Shown here in pieces: positions 1 through 13,205 of a stretch of 64,000 nt of DNA. The position numbers and the translations under genes were made by a program. A model generated the notes under the pieces. The model was given only the letters and a program-made list of their open reading frames with translations, searched no databases and had not been told where the DNA came from. Every line of letters begins with the position of its first letter. The stretch's first letter is position 1. Source of the stretch: Rotaria macrura (taxonomy: Eukaryota; Rotifera; Eurotatoria; Philodinida; Philodinidae); NCBI GenBank assembly GCA_900239685.1, contig OENT01000430.1:1-64000 (forward strand), given 5' to 3'.

Positions 1-135
1 CCCCACCCTCATCAACACACACCCACACCCAGCCACTATAATTATCAATTAAAATAAATTTTAAAAACGTCGAAACCAAATGAAGTCTGTCTTTTTAACA
101 CTGAAAAATCTGATTAAAGTGAGATTATAATAGTG

Positions 136-488
136 CAATCCCAGGTCGACGATTACGGACTTCGTATACGGCTGTAAACGGCCGTATACGCTCCCCACAC
201 GACCGTAAACGGTCGTATTTTAGCGTTTTACATGGTCCAGTATTACGGTCGTATATCGCCGTATCGTATACGGGCAAATACGATCGTATACAGAGAAATA
301 CGGTGGAAAACGGAAACCGTTTACGGATTTTGTATACGAAAACCATAAACGATCGTTTTACTCTCCGTATATCGTCGTATCCCTCCGTATACGACACGGA
401 GATATACGGTCGTAATACTGGACCATGTATTTTCCCGTATTTTGCCGTATACGCTCGTTTACGACCGTGCTTGTTCGACCTGGGATTG
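136..488. repeat. Foldback element built of CGTATACG-like palindromes
   Basis: The outer ends are inverted copies: caatcccaggtcga at 136-149 and its reverse complement at 475-488. Inside, a second long inverted pair (about 230-257 and 401-428, containing acatggtccagtattacg and its complement) folds with few mismatches. The rest is dense in tacg/cgta palindromes and is richer in GC and CpG than the flanks. The structure fits a non-autonomous foldback or MITE-type element. I could not define a convincing target-site duplication. The two short open frames across it are by-products of the palindromes. Confidence 0.75.
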
Positions 489-698
489 TAAGCAAGTTTT
501 AATTTAATTCATAAGCAAATGTTTTTAAATGGGCATTTGGTTTATTACATGTAAAAAGAAATGACTAAAGTTACAAACTCACAAAAATAAGCATATGGGA
601 ATCACGAGAAAATTTCTCGATAACAACATTATCTGTTACTGTCTCTTTAATTCGTTTCGCCGTGTCCAGTAATACCTTTTACTTTAACTTTCAAACAA

Positions 699-1630
699 TT
701 AGATCCCGGTGCTCTTGAACATCCTGTAGAAAAACTGATCATGAGAAATGGAGGGTTCGGGAAGATACAGGTCAAATTTATCGAAGTTTTGGCCTTGCGA
801 CTTATTTACTCTCATTGCATATGCAAGACGAACTGGAAACTGTTTTCGAACGAAATTTAATAGAAGTGTTGAATCATACTCCGAATTCAAAAAAATTCTA
901 GGATTGAAATGCACAGTTTCAGAAAATGCATCAGTGATAGCTTCCAATAGAAGTACATTTTGACGAAAGACCCTAACACTTATTCTAGTTCCATAACAAA
1001 ATTATTTTTTTATCAGTAGATTTTTCAAAAGTAATGCTGTGTAGCATATTTTTTAATTTAATTTATACGATGGTAATCCAGGTGAATTCAATGTATTTTG
1101 ACGCTCTATTAGAATTTTGACTTGTAAATCATGATCGTCTATATCACCATTGTTCTTTACAGAGCCAGTCGCGTAAAAACTGCTTTGTTCAACATTTTTT
1201 AACTTTATCTAAACGCGATCATTGATTAGTCGACAACCTTAGTTGTTTTGGGTAGAGAATTGAAAGTCTTGAAAAAGTTGTCAATATCAGTACAGGTAAA
1301 ATTATTACGAAAAACATCGCTAACTATGCCATTAGATATTAAAGAAATAGGAACTTCAACTGTAAATTGTATTTTAGGTGTTGGTGGTAAAGGTATCATG
1401 CCATCACCGATATCTAAAAGCCATTTAGAAAAATCAGGATCTCTGATAGCTTGGATATTGCTCTTTAATCTTAAATGTTTGAAAAAGAAACAAACTGAAG
1501 ACTTTTATTATTGGAGCAATAACGTCACATCGAGATCCTTTTCTAACAATGCGCAGAACTTGTCGAGGTCATCGCCTAATACAACAATCCTTCTACAACT
1601 ACTTTCAGTGTATGTTTTCATGAATTCGTT
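699..1630 (-). pseudogene. Decayed PIF1-like helicase, probably Helitron-derived
   Basis: Several blocks typical of PIF1-family DNA helicases are readable on the minus strand, in the right order but in different frames. Near 1530-1590 a VVLGDD block corresponds to the family's VLGGDFRQ motif. Near 1400-1460 FSKWLLDIGDGM corresponds to the usual WLLxIGDG block. Near 950-1005 CYGTRI matches the LCNGTR motif. At 750-850 AYAMRVNKSQGQNFDK followed by LYLPEP matches the C-terminal NKSQGQTF signature. Frameshifts, stops and loss of the N-terminal Walker region show that it is dead. Family identity comes from motif knowledge. Assignment to a Helitron rather than a cellular PIF1 gene is inference from the repeat-rich setting; no Rep domain or Helitron terminus was seen. 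Confidence 0.75.
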
Positions 1631-1639
1631 TTGCTTTTG

Positions 1640-2271
1640 TTATTTCTCTCTCGTTTTGAAAAGTAATGGTTTAGAGTTAATCGATTTCATCACAGAAACT
1701 TCACTTTATATAATACTTGCTATTATTTAAATTAAGTGCTGTTTCTTCTTTCTTCTCCTTTTATTGGAGATTAATTCTGTTTTCTGTTTCTCTTAATCTA
1801 TGTATTGTAAGGACTAAACAATTGGGCGTCAGTTAGCGATAAAGTAAATAATTTAAGCTCTATAATGTGTTTTTGCAGCGTGTGTGGAAAAAGAAAACAA
1901 AATGAAAAATAAAATATGACTGACGTGCACACATATGTATACCTTTTTTCCGTTATGTGACTAATCATATGAAAGTTCCTGAATATGAACGCTTGTGAAA
2001 AATCATATAGATTATGATTTAAATATGTAAATTTTTATTTTTTATCAATATATGGATAATTAATCAAATCACTCACGTATTTAATCTCTTTTCAATCAGT
2101 TGGTAATAAAAGAGTTCTTGTAATATTCCGCTTATATATATTTATTTATTATTTTTACTCTCAGAAAATTTAATACGACAAATTAAGTTCTGTAAATATG
2201 TTGCTGCTGTGTCTGTAGAAAAAAAAACAACATAAAGTATTACTAATACATGTATACATAATGAATGAACA
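1640..2271. other. Gene-free stretch with one copy of a diverged direct repeat
   Basis: No coding signal was seen. The stretch at about 1931-2030, which includes catatgaaagttcc, is a diverged copy of 3418-3525 on the other side of the hAT-like element. The common core is an acatatgtata-type start, a (t)tgtgac segment, catatgaaagttcc and a tatagat tail. Confidence 0.45.
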
Positions 2272-3379
2272 TATACGACCAGGGTTACCACTTCTTACGT
2301 TTTTTTCCGGTTTTTCGTGCAAACTATGTTACATGTTGAAAATGTGTAGAGAATAAAACCTACTATTGTTGAAGCAATTCTTATTGCTAACACATACAGT
2401 GAGTGATCACTACTTTTTTTGATTTATAAAATCAATGAAAGAAGAACACTAGTAGCTTTTCTATTTAAGAAAGAATGTGCTATAATTTCCCATTAGTAAA
2501 GTAAAAGACCATTCCGCTTTCAACTAATAGCAAACCATTTTCAAGTAATTGTGCATTCTATATTCACGTAAAAGAACCTCACAACCAATAGTGGAAACAA
2601 TTTGTCTCTAACTCATGGATAGTACGATTAGAGTTGAAGTTGAGAATGATAATAATCGTAAGAATTGAATACCAACAACACCAGTTTTGAAATAAAATGA
2701 AAATAAAATCTTCGAAGCCATCTCAAATGCTTGTGAAAAGAAGAGAAAAGGGGCGTGTTTAACTCACAGTGATTACTTGATTCTCAGCTCGGATCATTTT
2801 TAAGAGAGTACAGACCGGATTCAACTGACGTTCTTTGCATTGCCGCAATGAACATTTTTCAATGCATTGTGGTGGAAAGAAAGATATTGACCGGCACCTA
2901 AAGTTGAAAAGACACATGTATAAGATAAAATCATTTAACATAAATCGGCAACTGATAACTTCAACAATGAAGTCCAATAAGGAGTGCGAAGAAGTAGCAG
3001 CTGAAGAAGGTACTTTTGTTACTTAGTGATTCTCATAATCGAATATCAGTCAATTTAGTAGCTTCTGAGTTACAAATTCATTGAAATTCCTCATTGTCAT
3101 GTACTGGTATGAATCAATAGTTGCTATCTCATAAAGATTTACTGGGAGCAATCAGGGCTAACAATAAATATGCATTAAAAAACAGCGGGTTCAGTAAAAT
3201 TTCTATTTTTTTAATTTTTTGTTTTAGATATTTTGAAACTTTGGTGAAATTTAACGAAATGCCACATATGTCGATATGCAAAAATACCTAATATTCTCAG
3301 AAATACTAAAACTATAAAAAATTAGATTCCGCTATTTTCCGCTTTTTAGACTTGATGAGGTGGCAACCCTGTATACGCC
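2272..3379. mobile_element. Eroded hAT-type DNA transposon
   Basis: The element spans 2280-3371 (1,092 bp). Its ends are inverted: cagggttaccactt on the left, and on the right gaggtggcaaccctg, which reads cagggttgccacctc when reversed. It is flanked by tatacgac (2272-2279) and tatacgcc (3372-3379), an 8-bp target-site duplication with one mismatch. CAGGG termini with 8-bp duplications are typical of the hAT superfamily. The interior has only a short zinc-finger-like coding remnant and no transposase core. Caution: the left flank also resembles 3392-3418, so the target area itself may be repetitive. Confidence 0.7.
2826..3026 (+). pseudogene. Zinc-finger remnant inside the hAT-type element
   Basis: The frame reads a short block with HCRNEHFSMHCGGKKDIDRH followed by LKLKRH. 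This resembles the FSxxHGGxxDIxKHxxTxKH pattern of the N-terminal BED-like zinc finger in many hAT-related animal transposases. There is no proper ATG and no downstream transposase core, so it is a fragment. The position inside inverted repeats with an 8-bp duplication supports the assignment. Identity rests on a short motif only. Confidence 0.5.
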
Positions 3380-5198
3380 GTATGTGTCTATACATTATGA
3401 ACGGACGTATACGACGCACATATACATATATGTATATTCTTTTGCTCGTTCTGTGACCAACGCATATGAAAGTTCCCGAAAAACTGAAAAAACATTGTAC
3501 ATTATTATATAGATATGTTCAACATTTGACTATTGTAGATAAAACGTAGATATACTTATCGTTGAGTACAAGATTTGAAACAAAGAAAGACGAACAAACT
3601 TAAAGATTGAAAGTGAAGAATGCGAGGAAAATGATAAATAAACAGTTTCTATGATATTGATAACAATACACTGTACAGAAAAAAGTAATCATTTTCCTGC
3701 TGTAGATAATTGAGTATCATTCGAAAATCGTGACTTAAAAGAAAAAGAATTTTTCAAACTCGATAGTAAAAGAATGAGTATTAATTATAAACTTCTAGAG
3801 TTTAAATCCAGACATGAAATTCAGACTAGTAGTTGTTGAATCGCATGTTAACTTCTTTGAATTTTAACTAGATAATTTTTCAATATGTTACCACTCATGA
3901 AAAAAGACGCATGCGAACACTAACTATATGTCACTCTAAGTAGGGAAAAGTAGTCGAGATAAGTAGTAATAAGTGAACACTTTTTAGTAACTGTTGATGC
4001 CGAAAAGTAACTCTTTTTTAAATAAAAAAAGTAGTATTCTCTACTGAATGAGCATTGAAGTACTTTTTATTAAATAAAAATGTTTTGTAGAGAAAAGTAA
4101 GTTTTTGGCGTTAAAATTTACTAAAAATTGATTAATTATTGTTACTTGTCAATAGTCATTTCTTACTATTTATAGTGGAAAACACTTCGGTTTCGTATAA
4201 TTTTTTCTTTCGCAAGTTCTCTTGTCAATCGTATTAGAGTGATTATCATGATAAGATTAATGTCTAGCCTTTCATGTTTTATCAATGTGATAACGGATAT
4301 AGTGAAGTAGAAATACGAGCGTCGTTTAAGAGAAATTATAATTGAAAGCATCAATTATACAAAGAAAGAAAAATATTAGCTTATATATGACATCAATTCT
4401 ATATCGAACTGTATTTTGAATACTTTCAATGAAGTGTTCATAATATACTTGAATAATTGTTCTGCATGGACAACATGCCTCTATGGAAACTTTTCTATTC
4501 AACGTCTAAAGATCTTCAGTTCCAAAATATCCTTCCTTGAGTCCATATAAATTTACATGCGCGATTCAGTTTGTAACATCTAATATAATCAATGATAGGT
4601 TTGTCTTCCTATCCTACGAAGATAATTCTCATTGGATTGATCTGTAGTTTCTAGTATAGGTTTTCTGTTAAAAGATCCTAAAAGACTTTATTGAAACTTT
4701 TAAAACCATTTTCTCATATTCTATTTATTCAATCGCCAAAGAGAAGACTATACTTTGATACATCGCTAGCTGAGATATATCGTCATTTAATATCTAAGAG
4801 CGGATGGTAACATATATATATATATGCTATTAAAGAGCTATACTGACATGTAGCGATCTCTGTCCGTCAAAAATTCAATCAAACTAAATTTTATTCATAT
4901 ATACAAATACGTATATAATAAGCATCCGAACATCTAAATATATTGCATATCGTATCATTTTATTTTTATGATTTAACTAGCGTTACTATGGATATAACTA
5001 CTTCGAAACCATGGTCCGTACTTCTTAAACTAAGAATCTACCTGAAATGTAAAAAGTAATTCAAATGCATAGGAAAGAAAAAAAAACTCAATTAAATCAC
5101 TTAACATTCAAACATATATGTATAATAGACATATCACTCATGGTGTTTATTTGATTGATTATTTCATGTAAAATACGAAATTTCTCATTTTTTTTCTA
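3380..5198. other. Gene-free stretch upstream of the CEP97-like gene
   Basis: No supported gene on either strand; the open frames are short and low in complexity. It contains the second copy of the diverged direct repeat (3418-3525) and a short TA-dinucleotide run near 4812-4826. It presumably includes the promoter of the gene starting at 5199, but I see no convincing core element. Confidence 0.4.
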
Positions 5199-8100
5199 AT
5201 GCAAGTCATACAACCGAAGTTTCCATCAGCACAATGTCAAATTAGTTCGAATTCTCCGAATCCAAGACAACAAATGGCAACAACAATAGCGAATCGAATA
5301 CATCAACCATTAGTATTTTCTATCGATGATCGTTTATCTGAACAACATTTAACAAGACTTGATCTATGTTCAAAAAATTTACAACGGATTGATAAATTAT
5401 CGGATGATATTAATTTTCATATTATTTTACTTGATAAAAATGAAATAAGCAAAATTGAAAATTTAGAAACGTTTGCACAATTAATTCAAGTAAGAAAATG
5501 AGACTAACTATGCAGTTCAAAAAAAAAAGAACGAATACAAGTATAATGTAACTTTCTTTTCATTACATGTCTTTAGCTATCAATATCTCATAATCGTCTG
5601 ACTGATATTCGTTCCATTCATCGAATACGATCTTTACAAAAACTGAATTTATCATATAATCGAATAGATTCAATTGAATGTAAATATAAATTCTATTCAA
5701 ATTCAAATTCATTATTATTCAAATTCTATTTAAGGCCTTCGAACGTTACAGAATCTTGTTATGTTGAATATTTCAAACAATAATATTCATAGTATTGCTG
5801 GCTTAAATGCCTGTCGTGCTCTACAATCATTAGATGCAAGCGGAAATTCAATACAGTTAATTGAAGATCTTTCAAATTTGACATCACTTAAAGTAAATTG
5901 CTGGTATATACATGTACTATTGATTCATTCTTTTCTTTTATTAATATTTTACAGTATTTAAATTTACATAAAAATTTTATTCATACACTAACTCCAACTG
6001 TACGTTATTGGCCAAAATCACTTCATACGATTGTTATATCAGATAATGAAATTCAAGATTTGACTGAAGTAAATTTTCCATTCGAGGTCATTCATTTTTC
6101 AAATATTAACTTATGCTTTATTTTTACATTAGATTTCGTATCTATCATCCTTTATCAATTTAAATACACTATACTTTGCTGATAATCCATGTTTATATGT
6201 TGTTGACGAAAGACGAGGATGTCATCAACCGTTTGATTATCGACCTTATATTCTTAATTGGTGCTTGTCTATCCATAATTTAGATGGAATATTTACAATC
6301 CGAAAAGAAAGGTAAGGTAACACTCTTTGTTGAATAGCCATATAAAATCAAGTTTTCAATGAAAAGATTCCAAACTAATTAGATATGAAACATTTTCCTA
6401 CTAAGAACAAATGATTAGACCAATTCTCGTGTATTACATTTCGACTTTAAACATCTTTTTTGTGTATAAATACTATATCAAATTGTGACAACACTCGAAC
6501 AAACTTTAAATTCTTTTATGACTTGGTGCAGACATGAGTAATTTAAAGTAGGTATTTACTTCAGAGAAAACAAGATTTACAAAATTACATCGGAAAACAA
6601 AACGTCAATAAAGAATTTGTATACTACCGAAAAATCAGACCATTGTCTTGAATTTCTATGTGTCGTTGCGATTTAGTTCACAATTTCTAAAGTAAGTCAG
6701 ACGAAGATGAGTCATGTGAATAAAATTTTAGATCGATACTTGAAAAAAGTCGTTCTCTATCAAAGTGAATATTATTCGAACACTGCGTTTTTTCTATTGA
6801 TTCCTTCGAAGATGTGTTAATCTTACACAATTATTTTTCCAATGAAACAACGATAATAAGTATTGATTAGTTTTTTTTTTCTAACTGTAAAAAGGTGAAA
6901 TTTCGTAATTCAGTATAGATCAGAATTCAACTAAAAATTCAATCTACGTTGTTGTTGTTGATAATTGTTCTATGAAAATTCTAATCATGTATCTGGGACA
7001 ATTGTATTTAGTGTTTTTCTATTCTAGAAGAGTATCACAAGATGTAGGCTAAGAGCAGCATGTTTAAATCATAAAAACAACATTCTTTAATAAAGTAGTT
7101 AAAGGTTCAAGTGTTACTTTAACTTATACCTTCAAAGGTTATATGACATAGTCAGTATAAGGTTTAAAAAAAAAATGTTAAATCAACATTCTTCATCTAG
7201 ATATACCTTCAACAGTGATTGTATGTGTTTCATTTTGGTTTTTTCTTCTTCGTAAAATAGCTTAAAAGCTGAATGGTTGTTAAGTCAAGGTCGAGGTCGA
7301 TCATTTGGTCCAGGTGAACACGTAGAACTTGTTCAATATCTAACGAGAATTTGTGGAACAGATTCGGACGAAGTAAAGAAATAAAATGTGTGTTTTATTT
7401 TTTGATAATTCTTCTTTTTATTCTTTCAGAGAGATGATCTTCATTTATCACGCATTATGTTACAACAAGATTTATATGATCAACAACGACAAAGTATTGA
7501 AGGTAAGAGCAAAATAGAAAATAGAACGGTTTAATGCATAATTCGTTATTCTTGAAATTGTAATGATTTTTTATTTTAGAACAAGCACATTCAAACGAAC
7601 AAATGATGGCAACATCTGATACAATGAAAGATGCCAATGATACATTATCTAAAAGTCTGAACAAATGCTTTTTTTTTATATTTCTATTCAATTCTCAATG
7701 AAAAAATAATTCTTACCGTTTTTATGTTAGATACACAAGGAAAACTTCAACATAGTACACCTCTATCAGAATCAGAATTCCCCAAATTAAATGCTTCAGC
7801 AACCATGTCTACAATTGATGAACATAACATATCTGCTCATCGTAAGTTTATAACGAATAGTCTATTGATTCTCATATTTGTTATTATTGGATGTAGAACA
7901 ACAAATGCGAACACCCAGTCCAGGATATATTAGACCTACAAGTGTTAATTCGACTTATATTGACGATCAAATCACTGAAAATAGTTCTAGTAATCGATAT
8001 ATTAATTATGATAATCGACCAATAAAACCACTTGATCAAAACATGCTAGAAACAAAACTGAATCAATATCCAGTTGAAAAGTAAATTTTCATATTTTACA

Positions 8101-11100
8101 ATAGAAGAGAACATGATTGTCTTTTCAGTATCAATACCCATGTAAATGATCATAAAAATAAAAGCAATCCATTAATTAAACGAGCATCATCTCATTTAAT
8201 CTACAATGCAAATCGTTATTCACCTAAAACGACTAGATTTGGACCAACTGCTTCATCAACTGTGCATACGAAACCAAGTCGAAATATTATTCGACGTAAG
8301 AAATCATTTCTCTTCTCCTAAATACAAATCTGAATAAACTTTAGAACGTCACAATCGTATGAAACGTCCAACAACCGATTCAAATAACACCAACGCATCA
8401 CGATCACTTAATCATTCACATGACAAACATACACATCGCTTGACAACTATATGCAAGGTGAAAAATAAAGAGCAACAACGATCCATAGGTACTTCAAATA
8501 GTATTAAAAAAAGAAATATTTTCAGTCACTTGAGAAAAAAAAACAATCGATCGTACACGAATGGAATGAAAAATATGAATTATAATAATTGCATCATCTG
8601 CCATTATATATATTTTAAATACATTCTTATTCTTGTTTATATTAGAATCTTCGGATGACGACAATGATGACAATAATGATGATATATTTCAATTAAAATC
8701 AGCTCCTATCAACGGTTTACATTCAACTCAAAGTATTACAATGAGTAACAATGTTGAATTACAACGATTAACCGCATCAGTCGAAGGAATGCGAGCATCT
8801 GTTCTTCAAGCGTATGTTGAAAATCAAACAATATCTATTTATGTTTCTTAATTCTCAAACATATAATATTATGTTTTAAAGGTATCTTAATTTAAATGAA
8901 CGATTTACAAAAACAACTGAATTACAAACATCGGCATTAACTGCACTTTGGAAACAAGTAAAGTTCGAAGCAGATTGTCAAAAACAAAATATGATACATT
9001 CTTCGATATTTTCAGTGCGAAACACAAACTTTAACTCATCAGCGTGATACAGAAAAATTAATTCAAGAAAATCGATTACTTCATCAACGTATACGTGAAC
9101 TTGAAGTTCGTTTAAATGGAAATGAAACAAAATCAGTAAGTAAAAAATAAAACGGAACAGTAAACTTTACCGATAGACATTTATCTAATAAAATAAGCTA
9201 GAAAAAGTCATTAGACTTGAACATAGGCTTTATGATTGACATTTTCTACAAATTTTCAAGTCTGATCTGTAAATTGAAAATCAAATGTGATTCGCATGGT
9301 GAATCATATATAAATTTGCTTGAGCCATAAATCGATTGATTGTTAAGTGTATTGTCAGACCAAAGGGTACACGAAGAAGATGATAATTCGATTCATGTCT
9401 CAAGTTCCATTTCAACTCAAAATCGTAGACATTCGATATAATGAACTATTGATCTGACAAAAACGATCTACATATAGTACCATCCTTGTATTGTATTTGT
9501 TATTGATTGTTCTCAAAAGCAGATATCTCTAATTTCTTCTAAAGATTCAAAACAACTTAGCATACATACAGCCGCCGATAGCAATATGGTCTAGGAAAGT
9601 GCTCTTCAGTTCAAGATAGATTGTATGCTTCAGTTTTGTGAAGTTACATCGCTAGCAAATAGTTTAAGTATTGCAGTAAAAATAAAACTTTTGCCTACAC
9701 TAGAACTTTGAATTTTCTATCTGTTACTACGTAGCAACGATACGATGAACATAAAATTGATGATTTTTCTTGAAAGTGTCTTAAAAGCTTTTGCCATTTT
9801 TAGCATATTCAGTTGTGGACGATTCTTCCATTTAATTCGAATAAAAAATATCGAAAGATTCGCTATGACAACACAGTATTGAATCATCGCTTTTGACGAG
9901 TCTATTGATTTTGAGATTGAAGACAATAAATCTTTTATGGCTTTGCCGATCTAAACATTTTCAAGTGCAAAAACAATATTTGTGAGAAGAGAACTACTTT
10001 ACAATTGATTCGTTTTGAAAAATAGTTATGTTCGAGAAGATCTAAACAAATAATAGAAAACTTGGGGTAGCTATATCAATAACAGTAAATCATAGAATGG
10101 ATACTACAGAAAATAAGGAAGGGGTCGTTTTTTTTTCGTTCTGTATTCAGCAAATTCCTGTTTTTTAATCTAGTAAAAGCTATTCTTATTTTTACCTCAA
10201 AAAAAAAACTATACTTGAACCCAAGCTAAGGCTTTTAGAAGAACCGGGCGAAAAAATGTTTGTAGCACCTCACGTACAATAGGCATTTGGCTGAGAAAAC
10301 ATCAAAGACAAAGTCACAATCTACAAATTGTAGATAATCAAAATTGAGTAGATATGTTTTTTATGAAACAAATTTGATTTCCAAATCCCATCAAGTCTTA
10401 TCAAACTCGTATTTATTAAACTTATATATTAGAAATATAATTTCCTTCTATTTCATCGTATTGTAGGTTATTCAATCAGGAACTCCTACTGTGAAACAAA
10501 ATCCTAATTTATATCCTCCACTTCGTGCTCATATATCAAAACGTGATACGAAAAGTTTTTTTCTTCATTGGATACCTAATCCATTGAATCAACATCGTAC
10601 TATTCTTGGTTATCGAATATATATTGATGATGTATTGAAAGGTGCAATGGATCCAGGACGTTTTGAAGCTATTATTGATTATATTCGTGACGAAGGAGAA
10701 TACAAAATAAAACTTCGAACATACGATGAACAAGGAGAATCAACTGATTCAAATGTTGTTATTGCAAGATTTCGTCGTCAACATACAACAACAATAAATA
10801 CGGAAACATCATTGAATCATCGTAGTCAATCAAATGGTGTCAATGATGATAGTAATCAAAGACAATCGAATGACAATTTTATTATTTCACCAAGAGAACA
10901 AGATAGAATGCCCATGGTTAGAGATGCACAATGCATGTATGTTGAACAACAACAGGAAAATAATCGAATAACACCAGAAAAAAAGACGGTAGATCAATGC
11001 GATTATTTTTCTTTTCATACCGTATTATTGAGAAAGATTCAATCTCTTTTAGAAACAATCTGATGGACGTATCTCGCCATATAATATAAGTCCTCATTAT

Positions 11101-11702
11101 ACTACCAATGATAATATTATTACTCGTAAACCACCGAAATCACCTAGTTCAAGTCCTGGTCGGGGTGACAAAATATCACCGAATAATAGATCATGTAGTA
11201 AAGTTTTATTTGCGCATAGTAATAACAATGATTCGTCAACAACTAATACAAAAAAACCTAGTCCTACACGAACTGGTATAATGTCTCGTCTTTCTAAAAG
11301 TCCATATAGAATTAAACGAAATAATATCCTAAACAATCCTTATCCAATCGAAAACGGTAACGCAGTAACAGACGTAACGATTGAATCAAAAGCAGAAGTA
11401 AACATAGAATAGTAATTCAAAAAAACAGGAAAGATCTTACTTTCGCTTTTATATTTTGTTGATTTCAGGGGCAAACAGTGGAAAGAATAACAACGTTTGA
11501 ACCGGATCAAATTAATAGTGATCATGGGCACATAGTACCGCAGCTAGTTCCATTCAGATCGACGGATATTGCAAATTCAATGACAACTGATCATTTTTCA
11601 GTTAATTTGGATGAATTTTCATCAAATTCATCACCACCACCACCTATTCCTCCACGAGTCTTAAAACCTGCTATTAAGACGTTACTTGATCAACAGTCTT
11701 AA
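5199..11702 (+). CDS. CEP97: CEP97-like centrosomal leucine-rich repeat protein with C-terminal FN3-like domain
   Basis: Eighteen exons (5199-5489, 5577-5679, 5735-5892, 5955-6068, 6133-6311, 7261-7372, 7430-7502, 7580-7654, 7731-7841, 7897-8080, 8129-8295, 8345-8488, 8646-8811, 8882-8957, 9016-9135, 10467-10988, 11053-11397, 11469-11702) join in phase to 1,057 aa. Residues 50-215 are leucine-rich repeats (LxxLxLSxNxI type) ending in an LRR cap. The block [20 protein letters not shown], then VELVQYL, is the post-LRR signature of CEP97, the centriolar protein that works with CP110 to restrain ciliogenesis. A Ser/Asn-rich linker, an acidic run ([12 protein letters not shown]) and a coiled coil ([20 protein letters not shown]) follow. 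Exon 16 encodes a fibronectin-III-like domain ([16 protein letters not shown]...). The end has a PPPPIPPR motif. I know no FN3 domain in vertebrate CEP97 (about 865 aa), so exons 16-18 could be a separate gene, although phase agrees. Confidence 0.85.
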
Positions 11703-13205
11703 TGTAAATATGAAAGCTTTTCTTTTTTTTTCTCTCTTCATATAACCATGCTGTCAGATTTTTTATTTAAAAAATATGCTTGTTCTATTGTTTTTTACCT
11801 TCTTCTTCTTATGAAATAATTATACAACAGGAAACTTTGAATGCTAATGTAAAGGGGCCTATTTTCGATTCTCCGAGTTCAAAAATATTCATGAAAGATA
11901 CGATTACATTATCTTGATTTATGCCAATCGATAAATTAACTAATCATTCTGTAAAAGTAATCATCAATAATAATTTTGTAAAATTCATACGCAAAATCTG
12001 GGTTGCTGTACTGTTGAATAATGAACGTCACACATTTCAAGATAGACTTCGATTGTTTTATCATTACTGCTTATAGTTTCATGCTTTATGTGTTTTCAAT
12101 TGTTAGAAACTCATGTAAAATGATATTACCAAATATGAACAAATATGCTTTTTTTTAGAATGTATTTAAGATATTTCTTTTTTTGTGCGGTTACATGTGA
12201 GAATAATTCGTATCCTGCGTATATTGTTTAAAATGGAGCCTGACCATTTTATGAGAAAGAAAACAAATCTATTCACGAGCAGCGACCAAAAAAATGTTCT
12301 ATTTTCTTAATGAAAAATAGCAAAGCATATTAGTCATGATATTTCATCGATTAAATCTTATCTAAAAAAATTTAAATTATGATAGTTGCAACGGAATATT
12401 GAGTAGTTTCAATAATCGATGCAAAGTGGTTCATCTGTAAAGAGCAACTTGGAAATCTATGCTAGAAACCTTTTTTAAAGTATGTATGTAATGATCTTGA
12501 AGCTATTCAACGAGCTCTGTCCGTACTCATCACATTACTAAATAGTTGAGAATGTCAAGTGATCAGGTAACTGTAAATATCTTTCTCATAACGTACGCTT
12601 ACACTAAGTGATGTTGAATTCGTCAATCGATGTATGAGAACGGTGTTGAGTAGAGCATAAAAATCGATATACTAATGAAAATTAGTCTATGTAAAATAGA
12701 AATTTTGGCGTATACGAACATGGTGCTCTCTAAGGATTTTGTGAATGAACTTACTACGTAATTTAAAATTTACAAATTTTGAGTTGAAGTACTCTAAATA
12801 TTCAAGATTAAATCTAAACCAATAGAAGAACTAAAGTAAAATGAACACAATGGATTTACCATACGATTACTATAAACGTACAGAAAGGAAAATGAATTGA
12901 ATGAAAGTTAATTTGATTTCGAATTCGAACACTTGAATCAAGATGTCGCACTCAATTGGAAAACTGATAACATTAGCCATCGTGTCTGATACATGTGAAA
13001 GATATTATGAAATCCGATTGGACTTTAAAAAAAATGGGTATAAAAAGTGAGGGAGGGATAAATACTAGGCATCTCACATTTCTTCTTACTGATATTCATA
13101 CTATTGTAAAATAATTAAACGTATCAATGATAAAATCCGATACAACATCGTCGAGTAGTTTCGATCGACCGAAACTATTACTCTTCAAATTTCTAGCTCA
13201 TCAGT
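11703..13205. other. Intergenic stretch between the CEP97-like and NHL genes
   Basis: No coding region was found on either strand. The last part (13031-13205) contains a TATA-like sequence and probably the promoter and 5' UTR of the next gene. Confidence 0.4.
13039..13047 (+). promoter_or_regulatory. Possible TATA box of the NHL gene
   Basis: The sequence tataaaaag is bordered by G-rich bases (gggtataaaaagtgaggg) and lies 159 bp before the proposed ATG. It stands out from the surrounding AT-rich but non-TATAAA sequence. A chance match is possible. Confidence 0.3.

Noticed and set aside
1248..1730. 160-codon plus-strand open frame
   Set aside because: It is the antisense of the PIF1-like helicase relic.
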